Positions 16,418 to 26,307 of a DNA stretch of 37,514 nt are shown here, piece by piece; positions within the stretch are counted from its first letter, which is position 1; each line of letters starts with the position of its first letter. Position numbers and translations under genes: made by a program. The notes under the pieces are model-generated. The model ran no database searches, was not told the origin of the DNA, and worked only from the letters and a program-made list of their open reading frames with translations. The DNA is from Bacillota bacterium (GTDB lineage Bacteria; Bacillota; Clostridia; Peptostreptococcales; Anaerovoracaceae): assembly GCA_017459895.1 (NCBI GenBank), contig JAFUCA010000039.1, forward strand, positions 1-37,514, in the 5' to 3' direction.

Positions 16418-17122
16418 ATGAGTACACACATCAATGCGGAGAAGGGGCAGATCGCGGAGTCGATTCTGCTGCCCGGGGATCCGCTGCGGGCGAAGTTCAT
16501 CGCGGAGAATTTCCTGACCGGGGCGAAGTGCTACAACGAAGTCAGAAACATGTTCGGATACACCGGGACGTACAAAGGCGTGCCGGTCTCGGTGCAGGGA
16601 ACCGGGATGGGGATGCCTTCCATCGGGATCTACTCCTGGGAGCTGATCAGCGATTTCGGCGTCCGCAACCTGATGCGGATCGGAACCGCCGGATCCTACC
16701 ATAAGGATATCAAGGTCAGGGATATTGTCGCAGGGGTATCGGCGTCGACGAACTCCAATTACGCGGAAGCCTTCGATCTGCCCGGCACGTACGCGCCCTG
16801 CGCCAGCTTTGAGCTTCTGATGAAGCTGGAGGATGCCTCGGAGGAACTGGGAATTCCGTTCCACGCCGGCAACATCCTCTCCAGTGATACTTTCTACGAT
16901 ACGAGGGAGGATACCTGGAAACGCTGGGCGAAGATGAACGTAATGGCGGTAGAGATGGAGGCGGCCGCGCTGTACATGAATGCCGCTTATCTCGGGGCGA
17001 ATGCTCTGGCGATCATGACCATCAGTGATCATTTTGTTACCGGTGAGGAGACCACGGCGGAAGAGCGGCAGGAAAGCTTCACCGACATGATGAAGCTGGC
17101 GCTGGAGACGATCACCGCGTAG
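16418..17122 (+). CDS. deoD: Purine nucleoside phosphorylase, DeoD type
   Basis: The 234-residue enzyme cleaves purine (deoxy)ribonucleosides with phosphate in nucleoside salvage. DeoD-type features are H4 near the N-terminus, [13 protein letters not shown] with the phosphate-binding Arg, [20 protein letters not shown] with the ribose-binding Glu, and the catalytic Asp in TISDHF. The length is normal for the hexameric enzymes. ATG 16418 has GAGGTG 8 bp upstream. It appears monocistronic, with its own promoter and a palindrome-rich region downstream. Confidence 0.96.
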   Translation: MSTHINAEKGQIAESILLPGDPLRAKFIAENFLTGAKCYNEVRNMFGYTGTYKGVPVSVQGTGMGMPSIGIYSWELISDFGVRNLMRIGTAGSYHKDIKVRDIVAGVSASTNSNYAEAFDLPGTYAPCASFELLMKLEDASEELGIPFHAGNILSSDTFYDTREDTWKRWAKMNVMAVEMEAAALYMNAAYLGANALAIMTISDHFVTGEETTAEERQESFTDMMKLALETITA

Positions 17123-17135
17123 CCGCCTGAGCTGG

Positions 17136-17354
17136 AACTCTGCCGAATGATCTGATCATTAATGTGGAACTCTGCCAAATGACCTGATCATAGATGGATT
17201 GGCAGAGTTAGAGCCCTTTAAAAGGACAAAAAAACTTCAAACTCTGCCAAACTGCGAGATAATTCCCAAATTGGCAGAGTTTTCGCTTGATCCATGGGTC
17301 AGGGCTGCAAAAAACTCTGCCAAAAGCGATGATATCGCTCTATTTGGCAGAGTT
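17136..17354. repeat. Array of 42-bp palindromes with AACTCTGCC...GGCAGAGTT arms
   Basis: Three complete units, each exactly 42 bp, lie at 17168-17209, 17240-17281 and 17313-17354, separated by 30 and 31 bp. They start AACTCTGCCAAA and end with its complement or a near copy; the roughly 18-bp centres differ. A half unit (AACTCTGCCGAATG...) begins at 17136 directly upstream of the first. The arms are unrelated to those of the 39-bp units near 8.8 kb, but the design is the same. No gene is supported here. Confidence 0.92.
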
Positions 17355-17379
17355 CACAGAATCGCCGTCCCGCGGTGCC

Positions 17380-17551
17380 CAGATCGCTGGCGCGATCTGA
17401 CCGCTCTGGCGGCTGGCCTGCCGCCGCTCTGTCAGCCCTTCGGTCTGACAGTCGCGGGGCTAGGAACAAGCCGCAGAAGAACCGCCACGGAGCAGAGCTC
17501 CTGCGGTTCTGGCGTTTGTTCTGCGCGCCAAATCAGAGATTTGGGCAGAAC
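17380..17551. repeat. Cluster of five further hairpins between deoD and rpsT
   Basis: Successive palindromes are CAGATCGC/GCGATCTG (17380-17399), GGCGGC/GCCGCC (17408-17425), CTGTCAG/CTGACAG (17429-17451), AGAACCGC/GCGGTTCT (17478-17510) and a long hairpin at 17518-17551, in which GTTCTGC and CCAAATC pair with GATTTGG and GCAGAAC around AGA with a GCG bulge. The stretch is GC-rich and holds no gene with family support. A 118-residue open frame crosses it but reads only through repeats. Confidence 0.8.
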
Positions 17552-17554
17552 ATA

Positions 17555-17585
17555 AAAAGAACCGGGAGACACATCCGGTTCTTTT
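17555..17585. terminator. Bidirectional terminator between deoD and rpsT
   Basis: AAAAGAACCGG (17555-17565) and CCGGTTCTTTT (17575-17585) form an 11-bp stem with a 9-nt loop. The T-run on either strand (TTCTTTTC on plus, TTCTTTTTATG on minus) allows termination in both directions. It lies 52 bp beyond the rpsT stop and is its likely terminator. Confidence 0.85.
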
Positions 17586-17636
17586 CTCATTCTCGGTGTG
17601 CATTTAACTTATGCACGGTGTGGGGACGGGTGAGAA

Positions 17637-17903
17637 TTAGGCGTTCGCCTTGTTGAATCTCTTGGTCAGACGGGAAACCTTTCTGGAAGCGGCGTTCTTG
17701 TGGATCGTTCCCTTGGCTGCAGCCTGCATCAGCTTCTTCTCAGCCTTGGTCAGCAGTTCCTTCGCCTGCTCCATTTCGCCAGCATCGAGGGCTGCATCAT
17801 AAGCTTTCAGGATTGCCTTCAGATGGTTGCGTACTCTTCTGTTTCTGGCGGTCTTCTTGTCGATGACACGGATTCTTTTTTTCGCGGATTTAATGTTAGC
17901 CAT
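17637..17903 (-). CDS. rpsT: 30S ribosomal protein S20
   Basis: The 88-residue, strongly basic protein begins [26 protein letters not shown] and shows the S20 pattern [15 protein letters not shown] near its end. It binds 16S rRNA early in 30S assembly. It reads on the minus strand, divergent from lepA, the usual neighbour in Firmicutes. Its start ATG at 17903 has GTGGGG upstream on the minus strand. It has its own promoter and a terminator downstream. Confidence 0.97.
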   Translation of the reverse strand: MANIKSAKKRIRVIDKKTARNRRVRNHLKAILKAYDAALDAGEMEQAKELLTKAEKKLMQAAAKGTIHKNAASRKVSRLTKRFNKANA

Positions 17904-17974
17904 TCAATTTACCCCACTTTCTTAATATCGATAGCCTGCCGCAGCGGATGCCGCAGCATAAATACGCAAAAAAC

Positions 17975-18003
17975 AGTATAACCGACAAAAAAGAAATATG
18001 CAA
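17975..18003 (-). promoter_or_regulatory. rpsT promoter
   Basis: On the minus strand TTGCAT (18003-17998) and TATACT (17980-17975) are separated by 17 bp. The leader of about 65 nt contains a direct repeat of CTGCGGCA (about 17957-17937) that could fold with the intervening bases. The promoter is back to back with that of lepA, whose -35 begins only 8 bp away. Confidence 0.8.
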
Positions 18004-18010
18004 GGAAATA

Positions 18011-18046
18011 TTGAACCTTTTTCGTATTTCAAGTACAATAAATACC

Positions 18047-18047
<1 letters not shown>
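18011..18047 (+). promoter_or_regulatory. lepA promoter predicting a leaderless mRNA
   Basis: TTGAAC (18011-18016), a 17-bp spacer and TACAAT (18034-18039) place the transcription start at about 18046-18047. The lepA ATG is at 18047. No Shine-Dalgarno sequence is found in the 25 bases before that ATG. This predicts a leaderless or nearly leaderless message. Confidence 0.7.
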
Positions 18048-19844
<1,797 letters not shown>

Positions 19845-19858
<14 letters not shown>

Positions 19859-20993
19859 CCTGGGACTGTATATTCATATTCCGTTCTGCCGGCAGAAATG
19901 CAAATACTGCGATTTTCTGTCCTTTCCTTGCAGCAGTGAGCAGGTGTACCGGGAATATGTGACGGCTCTCTGCATCGAAATGGAGTCAAGGGCCGAGGAA
20001 TGCGCGGGCAGGCCGGTGGACAGCGTCTTCATCGGCGGAGGAACTCCCAGCCTGATCCCGCCGGCGGACTTTCGGCGGATGATGGAGTACTTGCGAAAGA
20101 GTTTCCAGGTGGCGGAGGACGCGGAGATCACCATCGAGACCAATCCCAACTCCATCACCCAGCAAAAGCTGGACGCCTACCTTGAGTGCGGGATCAACCG
20201 GATCAGCATCGGCATCCAGTCCTTTGACAATCCCATTCTGCGGCGGCTGGGCCGGCTTCACGACAAGAACGAGGCCTTCCAGAAGATCCAGATGGTGCGG
20301 AAGTCCGGCTTCACCAACATCAACATCGACCTGATGTTCGGCATCCCGGAGCAGTCCATGAAGACCTGGCTGGATACCATCCGGCAGGGGATTTTCCTGG
20401 GACCGCAGCACATCTCCCTGTACAGTCTGCAGCTGGAGAAGGGAACCCCCCTCTATAAAGAAGTCTACGAAGATAAGATTTACGCTCCCACCCCCGAGAT
20501 CATCGACCGGGAGATGTACCATGAGGCGATCGCGCTTCTGAAACAGGCCGGCTACGTGCACTACGAGATTTCCAACACAGCCTATCCAGGCAGAGAGAGC
20601 CGGCACAACCTCAAATACTGGTCCTACGAGGAATACCTGGGACTGGGGCCGGGGGCCAGCTCCTTTTTCGGCGGACAGCGGTTCAAAAACCATGAGAAGA
20701 TGAACCGCTACATCGACTGCATCAAGAAGCGGGAAGTCCCCGTCGACGGGCAGAGCATCGAACACTATACGGCAAGGGAAGAGATGGGAATCTACGTTTT
20801 CACCGGCCTGCGAAAGAAGGAAGGCATCAGTCTGGATGACTTCCGGCGCCGCTTCGAGGTGGATCTGTTCACCGTCTACGACCCCGCCATTCTGAAGCGC
20901 CACAAGGGCCTGATCAATCTCTACAACAACCAGCTCTATCTGACCGATGCGGGTATGGACGTATCCAATTCCGTCATGGCAGAGTTCGTTTAA
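19845..20993 (+). CDS. hemW: Radical SAM heme chaperone HemW
   Basis: The 382-residue protein starts [24 protein letters not shown] with C15, C19 and C22 in the CxxxCxxC arrangement that binds the [4Fe-4S] cluster, followed by the extra Cys found in the HemN/HemW family (SFPC). GGGTPSLI and the SIGIQSF motif are SAM-binding features. HemW proteins carry heme and lack true coproporphyrinogen oxidase activity; the older name is HemN-like. It is coupled to lepA as in most Firmicutes, but is followed by glpK rather than the hrcA-grpE-dnaK genes. Confidence 0.93.
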
Positions 20994-21028
20994 TCCGGAT
21001 TCCTTCAGGCAGAAAACAGGAGCAGCAC

Positions 21029-22531
21029 ATGGCAGGCAAATACATCATGGCCCTCGATCAGGGCACCACAAGTTCCAGATGCATCATCTACGACAGGACC
21101 GGGCAGCAGATCAGCGTCGCCCAGAAGGAGTTCCGCCAGATCTACCCGAAGGCCGGCTGGGTGGAGCACGATCCGATGGAGATCTGGTCGTCTCAGCTGG
21201 AGGTCGCCCGGGAAGCGATGCGAAGGATCTTTGCATCGCCGCAGGACATCGATGCCATCGGCATCACCAATCAGAGAGAAACCACCATCGTCTGGGACAG
21301 ATCCACCGGCCGTCCGGTGTATAACGCCATCGTATGGCAGTGCCGCAGGACCGCCGGCTTCTGCGATGAGCTGAAGAGGGAAGAGGGCCTGGCCGGGGCG
21401 TGGCGGCAGAAGACCGGTCTTCTGATCGATGCCTATTTCTCCGCGACCAAGATCCGGTGGATTCTGGACCACGCAGAAGGCGCGCGGGAGAAGGCGGTGA
21501 AGGGGGAGCTCCTGTTCGGCACCGTTGAGACCTGGCTCATCTGGAATCTGACCGGCGGGAAGGTCCACGTTACCGATTATTCCAACGCTTCCCGCACCAT
21601 GCTCTTCAATATCCATACGCTGCAGTGGGATGAGGAGATCCTCCAAAGGCTGGACATTCCCTCCTCCATGCTGCCCGAGGCGCGGCCCAGCAGCGGGATC
21701 TACGGATACACATCGCCGGAGCTCTTCGGAGCGCCGATTCCCATCGCCGGGGCGGCGGGGGATCAGCAGGCGGCTCTGTTCGGACAGGCCTGCTTTGAAG
21801 AGGGGCAGGCGAAGAATACCTACGGTACCGGCGGATTCATGCTGGTCAACACGGGAAACCGCATCGTATCCTCGGATCACGGCCTGCTGGCCACCATTGC
21901 CTGGGGTCTGAACGGGGAGGTCCGCTACGCGCTGGAGGGATCGGTGTTCGTATCCGGCGCCACTATCCAGTGGCTGCGGGATGAGCTGGGGCTGATCGGA
22001 TCCGCTGCCGAGACGGAAGCCATGGCCCGGCAGGTGCCGGATACCGCCGGAGCCTACATCGTGCCGGCCTTCACGGGGCTGGGGGCGCCCTACTGGGATC
22101 CTTACGCCAGAGGGGCGATCCTGGGACTGACCCGGGGGGTGAACCGCAATCACATCGCCAGAGCCGCGCTGGAATCCATGGTCTATCAGACCTGCGATCT
22201 GGTGCAGGCGATCACTGAGGATCTGGGCTGCGGCATCAACATGTTCAAGGTGGACGGAGGGGCTTCCGCCAACGATTTCCTGCTCCAGTTCCAGGCGGAT
22301 ATGATCGGACAGCCGGTCTACCGGCCGGTGTGCATCGAGACCACTTCCCTGGGAGCGGCGTACCTGGCAGGCCTTGCCACCGGATACTGGAGGGACCAGG
22401 AGGACATCCTGTCGAACTGGCAGCTGGACCGCAGATTCGACCCGCAGGAGGGACAGGAGAAGCGGGACCAGCTTTTGGACGGATGGCACCGGGCGGTCCG
22501 CAGAGCCCTGCAGTGGAGCGAAGAGTCATAA
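21029..22531 (+). CDS. glpK: Glycerol kinase
   Basis: The 500-residue FGGY-family kinase phosphorylates glycerol with ATP. The N-terminal phosphate-1 motif [13 protein letters not shown], the substrate region [29 protein letters not shown] and the adenosine motif [15 protein letters not shown] are all present. The length is typical. ATG 21029 has CAGGAG upstream, 35 bp after hemW. No glpF or glpD is nearby, so the partner genes must lie elsewhere. Confidence 0.96.
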   Translation: MAGKYIMALDQGTTSSRCIIYDRTGQQISVAQKEFRQIYPKAGWVEHDPMEIWSSQLEVAREAMRRIFASPQDIDAIGITNQRETTIVWDRSTGRPVYNAIVWQCRRTAGFCDELKREEGLAGAWRQKTGLLIDAYFSATKIRWILDHAEGAREKAVKGELLFGTVETWLIWNLTGGKVHVTDYSNASRTMLFNIHTLQWDEEILQRLDIPSSMLPEARPSSGIYGYTSPELFGAPIPIAGAAGDQQAALFGQACFEEGQAKNTYGTGGFMLVNTGNRIVSSDHGLLATIAWGLNGEVRYALEGSVFVSGATIQWLRDELGLIGSAAETEAMARQVPDTAGAYIVPAFTGLGAPYWDPYARGAILGLTRGVNRNHIARAALESMVYQTCDLVQAITEDLGCGINMFKVDGGASANDFLLQFQADMIGQPVYRPVCIETTSLGAAYLAGLATGYWRDQEDILSNWQLDRRFDPQEGQEKRDQLLDGWHRAVRRALQWSEES

Positions 22532-22565
22532 ACGTTGCAAAAATGCAAAACTTTCTTGCGATGGT

Positions 22566-22589
22566 GCCCTGAAATCGGGTTTTTAGGGC
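22566..22589 (+). terminator. Weak hairpin after glpK
   Basis: GCCCTGAAA (22566-22574) pairs with TTTTAGGGC (22581-22589), including one G-U pair. The T-run is part of the stem, so efficiency is doubtful. An inverted repeat AAAAATGCAA (22541-22550) / TTGCATTTTT (22609-22618) brackets it. Confidence 0.4.
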
Positions 22590-22598
22590 CGGAACCGC

Positions 22599-22660
22599 TT
22601 GAAATGGGTTGCATTTTTAATTATACTATATGATAGATTGATACGTTTTTGACGAAAGGA
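22599..22660 (+). promoter_or_regulatory. Promoter of the NifU-like gene
   Basis: TTGAAA (22599-22604), a 17-bp spacer and TATACT (22622-22627) form a good promoter. AAAGGA (22655-22660) is the ribosome binding site for a TTG start at 22669. Confidence 0.75.
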
Positions 22661-22668
22661 CGAAATCA

Positions 22669-22953
22669 TTGGAAGAAGCAGTCAGGAAAGTATTAAGGGA
22701 ACAGGTGGATCCGGTATTATCGGAGCATTTCGGCGGCTCCCAGCTCACGAAGATCGAGGACGGAGTCGCGTATGTGAAGCTGACCGGGGCCTGCGCCGGA
22801 TGCCCGTCCGCTCAGGACACCCTGGAGGAAGTCGTCAAGGACTTCGTCATGGGCGGTGTTCCTGACGTGAAGGACGTGGTTCTGGACACCTCCGTCAGTG
22901 AGGATCTGCTGGATATGGCCCGGAAGATCCTTCGGGGCGAGATGAAGGAGTAG
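22669..22953 (+). CDS. NifU-like (C-terminal domain) iron-sulfur protein
   Basis: The 94-residue protein is a stand-alone NifU C-terminal domain: VRKVLREQVDPVLSEHFGG, then the CAGCPSAQDTLE motif whose CxxC can hold or transfer an Fe-S cluster. The start is TTG, supported by AAAGGA 8 bp upstream and by the natural N-terminus of the domain. It precedes the [4Fe-4S] enzyme AbfD by 77 bp, so a role in cluster delivery to that enzyme is possible but not shown by the sequence. Confidence 0.88.
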   Translation: MEEAVRKVLREQVDPVLSEHFGGSQLTKIEDGVAYVKLTGACAGCPSAQDTLEEVVKDFVMGGVPDVKDVVLDTSVSEDLLDMARKILRGEMKE

Positions 22954-23030
22954 TATGATCCGCAGCATATCTGCGATCAGATAATTCAAAGGCTAATCTA
23001 TTTTTTATTAATTCAAAGGAGAGAGAAGTT

Positions 23031-24503
23031 ATGTTAATGACAGGCGAACAGTATGTTGAGAGTTTGAGAGCGATGAAGACGAGAGTCTACATGTTTGGCG
23101 AGAAGATCGACAACTGGGTAGATCATCCGATCATCAGACCGTCCATCAACTGCGTTAAGGTTACCTATGACCTGGCTCAGGATCCTGAGTATGCAGACCT
23201 GATGACCGTCAAGTCCAACCTGACCGGCGAGACCATCAACAGATTCGGACATCTGCACCAGAGCACCGAAGACCTGAGAAACAAGGTTAAGATGCAGAGA
23301 CTTTGCGGACAGAAGACCGGCTCCTGCTTCCAGAGATGCGTAGGTATGGACGCGTTCAACGCTACATTCTCCACAACTTATGAGATCGACCAGAAGTATG
23401 GCACAAACTATCATGAGAATTTCGTGAACTTCCTGAAGATGGTTCAGGAGAAGGACCTGGTCGTTGACGGCGCTATGACTGACCCGAAGGGTGACAGAGG
23501 CCTGGCTCCGCACGCTCAGAAGGATCCTGACCTGTTCGTACACATCAAGGAGTACAGAGAAGACGGTATCGTCGTCAGCGGCGCTAAGACACACCAGACC
23601 GGTTCCATCAACTCCCACTGGCACATCGTAATGCCGACACAGGCGATGAGAGAAGAGGACAAGGACTTCGCAGTAGCTTTCGCTCTCCCGACGGATGCTG
23701 AGGGTCTGTACATGGTATACGGCAGACAGTCCTGCGACACACGTAAGCTGGAAGAGGGCGCTGACATCGATCTGGGTAACGCTCAGTTCGGCGGACAGGA
23801 AGCTCTGGTCGTATTCGACGACGTATTCGTTCCGAATGAGTACATCTTCATGAAGGGCGAGTACGACTTCGCCGGAATGCTGGTTGAGAGATTCGCGGGA
23901 TACCACAGACAGTCCTACGGCGGCTGCAAGGTCGGCGTCGGCGACGTTCTGATCGGTGCTGCTGCTCTGGCTGCTGAGTACAATGGTGCTCAGAAGGCTT
24001 CCCACGTGAAGGACAAGCTCATTGAGATGACACACCTGAACGAGACTCTGTACTGCTGCGGTATCGCTTGCTCCGCTGAGGGTCAGGCGACAGCTGCCGG
24101 CAACTATCAGATCGACCTGCTGCTGGCCAACGTCTGCAAGCAGAACGTTACAAGATTCCCGTATGAGATCGTAAGACTGGCTGAGGACATCGCAGGCGGC
24201 CTGATGGTAACCATGCCGTCCGAGACAGACTTCAGATCCGACCTCAAGGTTGGCAAGAACGGCGAGACCATCGGCGAGATCTGCAACAAGTTCTTCTCCG
24301 GATCCCCGGCTTGCACAACTGAGCAGAGACAGAGAATCATGAGACTGATCGAGAATATGTGTCTGGGCGCTTCCGCAGTCGGATACAGAACCGAGTCCAT
24401 GCACGGTGCCGGTTCCCCGCAGGCTCAGAGAATCATGATCTCCAGACAGGGCAACATCGAAGGCAAGAAGGCTCTGGCGAAGGCGATTGCCGGAATCAAA
24501 TAA
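23031..24503 (+). CDS. abfD: 4-hydroxybutyryl-CoA dehydratase / vinylacetyl-CoA delta-isomerase
   Basis: The 490-residue flavoprotein dehydrates 4-hydroxybutyryl-CoA to crotonyl-CoA by a radical mechanism with FAD and a [4Fe-4S] cluster. The ligands C99, C103, H292 and C299 fall at exactly the numbering known for Clostridium aminobutyricum, in SCFQRCVGMDAFN and AGYHRQSYGGC. The first codons MLMTGEQY match that enzyme too. AGGAG lies upstream of ATG 23031. Nearly all Arg codons are AGA, unlike the CGG-rich neighbours, suggesting very high expression. A strong terminator follows. The enzyme is oxygen sensitive, which fits an anaerobe. Confidence 0.97.
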   Translation: MLMTGEQYVESLRAMKTRVYMFGEKIDNWVDHPIIRPSINCVKVTYDLAQDPEYADLMTVKSNLTGETINRFGHLHQSTEDLRNKVKMQRLCGQKTGSCFQRCVGMDAFNATFSTTYEIDQKYGTNYHENFVNFLKMVQEKDLVVDGAMTDPKGDRGLAPHAQKDPDLFVHIKEYREDGIVVSGAKTHQTGSINSHWHIVMPTQAMREEDKDFAVAFALPTDAEGLYMVYGRQSCDTRKLEEGADIDLGNAQFGGQEALVVFDDVFVPNEYIFMKGEYDFAGMLVERFAGYHRQSYGGCKVGVGDVLIGAAALAAEYNGAQKASHVKDKLIEMTHLNETLYCCGIACSAEGQATAAGNYQIDLLLANVCKQNVTRFPYEIVRLAEDIAGGLMVTMPSETDFRSDLKVGKNGETIGEICNKFFSGSPACTTEQRQRIMRLIENMCLGASAVGYRTESMHGAGSPQAQRIMISRQGNIEGKKALAKAIAGIK

Positions 24504-24544
24504 GAATGATCCACTGAGGATAGCTACATACTGACAGTATTAGC

Positions 24545-24580
24545 GAGGCCGCTTTGCAGTCCGAAGCGGCCTCATCTTTT
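24545..24580 (+). terminator. Terminator after abfD
   Basis: GAGGCCGCTT (24545-24554) and AAGCGGCCTC (24564-24573) form a perfect 10-bp stem with a 9-nt loop, followed by ATCTTTT. Confidence 0.9.
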
Positions 24581-24604
24581 AGGAAGGAACGTTAAATACT
24601 TAAC

Positions 24605-24868
24605 ATGAAGTGCGGAGTGAAGTTCTGCGGCGGATGCAATCCCCGCTACCAGAGAGGAGATGCATACAGAGCGATCAAGGCAGACCTGCCCCAGATCGAC
24701 TTTGAATACGCCGAGGAGGGCGTGCCCTACGATCAGCTTCTGGTGATTGGCGGCTGTCCGGCCTGCTGCGCCAGCTTCCGGCAGTATACTGTCAATGATG
24801 AAGTGCTCAAGATGTGGTCCCCGGATCACATGGAGAATATTAAACAAAAGCTTCTGCAAAAGCTGTAG
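24605..24868 (+). CDS. Small Cys-rich protein of unknown function in the 4-hydroxybutyrate cluster
   Basis: The 87-residue protein begins MKCGVKFCGGCNPRYQRGDAY and has a second Cys group in IGGCPACCASF (C51, C54, C55 with C3, C8, C11). The pattern suggests a metal or Fe-S site or redox-active thiols. I do not know a function for this family. It sits between abfD and abfT after the abfD terminator; AAGGAA is rather far from the ATG. A hairpin made of two inverted CAAAGGCTGG-type motifs overlaps its stop codon. Confidence 0.78.
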   Translation: MKCGVKFCGGCNPRYQRGDAYRAIKADLPQIDFEYAEEGVPYDQLLVIGGCPACCASFRQYTVNDEVLKMWSPDHMENIKQKLLQKL

Positions 24869-24881
24869 CCAGCCTTTGCAG
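24854..24881 (+). terminator. Hairpin of an inverted motif pair at the end of the Cys-rich gene
   Basis: CTGCAAAAGCTG (24854-24865) pairs with CAGCCTTTGCAG (24870-24881) over 11 of 12 positions around the loop TAGC, which includes the stop codon. One arm is an exact CCAGCCTTT motif, the other a one-base variant. Inverted uptake sequences used as terminators are known in Haemophilus and Neisseria; the T-run here is weak, so termination is only possible. Confidence 0.55.
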
Positions 24882-24909
24882 ACAAATAATTATTGGAGGT
24901 ACCGTTTTA

Positions 24910-26232
24910 ATGAGAAACTGGAAAGAACTGTATGATGCCAAGAAAATGACATCTGATGAAGCTGTCAAGCTGATCAAATCCGGTGACAAGGTCGTGTTCC
25001 AGCACGACGTCGGCGAGCCGGCGGAGCTGGTCAGAGCCATGGTCAGAAACGCGGAGAACTATAAGGACGTTGAGATTTCCCATATGTTCTCTCTGGGCCC
25101 CGGAGACTACTGCAAGGAAGAATACAAGGATAACTTCAAGCCGAACATGTGGTTCGTATCCGGACAGACCAGAAAGGCTGTCAACAACTGGGGTGACTAC
25201 ACCACCTGCTTCTTCCACGAGCTGCCGGAACTGATGAGAGACGGAGTCATTCAGGTGGACGTCGTTCTGATCAACGTTTCCAAGCCGGATAAGCTGGGTT
25301 ATGTTTCCACCGGTGTTTCCGGAGACTACACCGTGCAGGCGATCCGTTCCGCGAAGACGGTCATCGCGCAGGTGAACGAGCACGTTCCGTTCTCCTATGG
25401 CGATGTCGTTTTCCCGCTGATGGAGTATGCGGATGCAGTCGTTGAGTATGACGAAGAGCTGCCGGCACTGGGCGCTTCGAAGATCGGCCCGGTGGAAGAA
25501 GCCATCGGTAAGTACTGCGCGGACCTGATCGAGGACGGCGCGACACTGCAGCTGGGCATCGGCTCCATTCCGGACGCGGTCTGCGAGCAGCTGAAGAACA
25601 AGAAGCATCTGGGTCTGCATTCCGAGATGCTGGGTGACGGAGCGATGAACCTGTACTATGAGGGCATCATCGACAATACCCAGAAGTCCTTCGATAAGGA
25701 CGTCATGGTCGCCAACTTCGTCATGGGCTCCAAGGAACTGTATGAGTTCTGCGATCACAACCACGCGGTCAAGATCATGCCGGTCGACTACGTCAATGAT
25801 CCGACCATCATCATGAACTGCTCCAAGATGGTCGCCATCAACGGCGCGCTGGGCGTTGACCTGTTCGGACAGGTTGCTTCCGACTGTATGGCCAACAACT
25901 TCCAGTTCTCCGGCGTCGGCGGACAGGTCGACTTCATGCGCGGCGCGGCTATGTCCAGAGACCGCAAGGGCCTCTCCATCATCGCGATGCCGTCCATGAC
26001 CGTGAAGAAGGACGGAACCAAGATCTCCAAGATCTCCGCGACACTGGCGCCGAGCCAGGCCATCACCGACTCCAGAAACGACACCGAATACGTCATTACC
26101 GAGTACGGTGTTGCGAATCTGTGGGGCAAGAGCAATTCCGACAGAGCAAGAGCGCTGATCGATATCGCGCATCCGGACTTCAGAGATGAGCTGAAGGAAG
26201 AAATGGAGAAGATGTTCCACCACAAGTATTAA
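24910..26232 (+). CDS. abfT: 4-hydroxybutyrate CoA-transferase
   Basis: The 440-residue enzyme moves CoA from acetyl-CoA or butyryl-CoA to 4-hydroxybutyrate. It belongs to the acetyl-CoA hydrolase/transferase family: QLGIGSIPDAV is the CoA-site glycine motif, and E239 in LHSEMLGDGAMNL is the catalytic Glu (E238 in C. aminobutyricum AbfT). GGAGGT precedes ATG 24910. Arg codons are mostly AGA as in abfD. It supplies the substrate of AbfD. Confidence 0.95.
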   Translation: MRNWKELYDAKKMTSDEAVKLIKSGDKVVFQHDVGEPAELVRAMVRNAENYKDVEISHMFSLGPGDYCKEEYKDNFKPNMWFVSGQTRKAVNNWGDYTTCFFHELPELMRDGVIQVDVVLINVSKPDKLGYVSTGVSGDYTVQAIRSAKTVIAQVNEHVPFSYGDVVFPLMEYADAVVEYDEELPALGASKIGPVEEAIGKYCADLIEDGATLQLGIGSIPDAVCEQLKNKKHLGLHSEMLGDGAMNLYYEGIIDNTQKSFDKDVMVANFVMGSKELYEFCDHNHAVKIMPVDYVNDPTIIMNCSKMVAINGALGVDLFGQVASDCMANNFQFSGVGGQVDFMRGAAMSRDRKGLSIIAMPSMTVKKDGTKISKISATLAPSQAITDSRNDTEYVITEYGVANLWGKSNSDRARALIDIAHPDFRDELKEEMEKMFHHKY

Positions 26233-26307
26233 AGATTACCTGCGGGACCGGGGAATTCCCCCGTTCCCGTACTATAAACTGTAGTTAACCATAAGGAGGT
26301 TTACGTT

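Noticed and set aside
17168-17354. Integron attC-like sites because of the AAC...GTT ends
   Set aside because: The core-site consensus and asymmetric unpaired bases of attC are not seen, no integrase or cassette genes are present, and units are too short.
17199-17555. 118-residue open reading frame downstream of deoD
   Set aside because: It reads through the 42-bp palindromes and other hairpins, has no ribosome binding site and no recognisable family; it is open by chance.
17948-18046. Earlier in-frame start for lepA at 17948
   Set aside because: The added 33 residues do not resemble LepA, and the region carries both divergent promoters.
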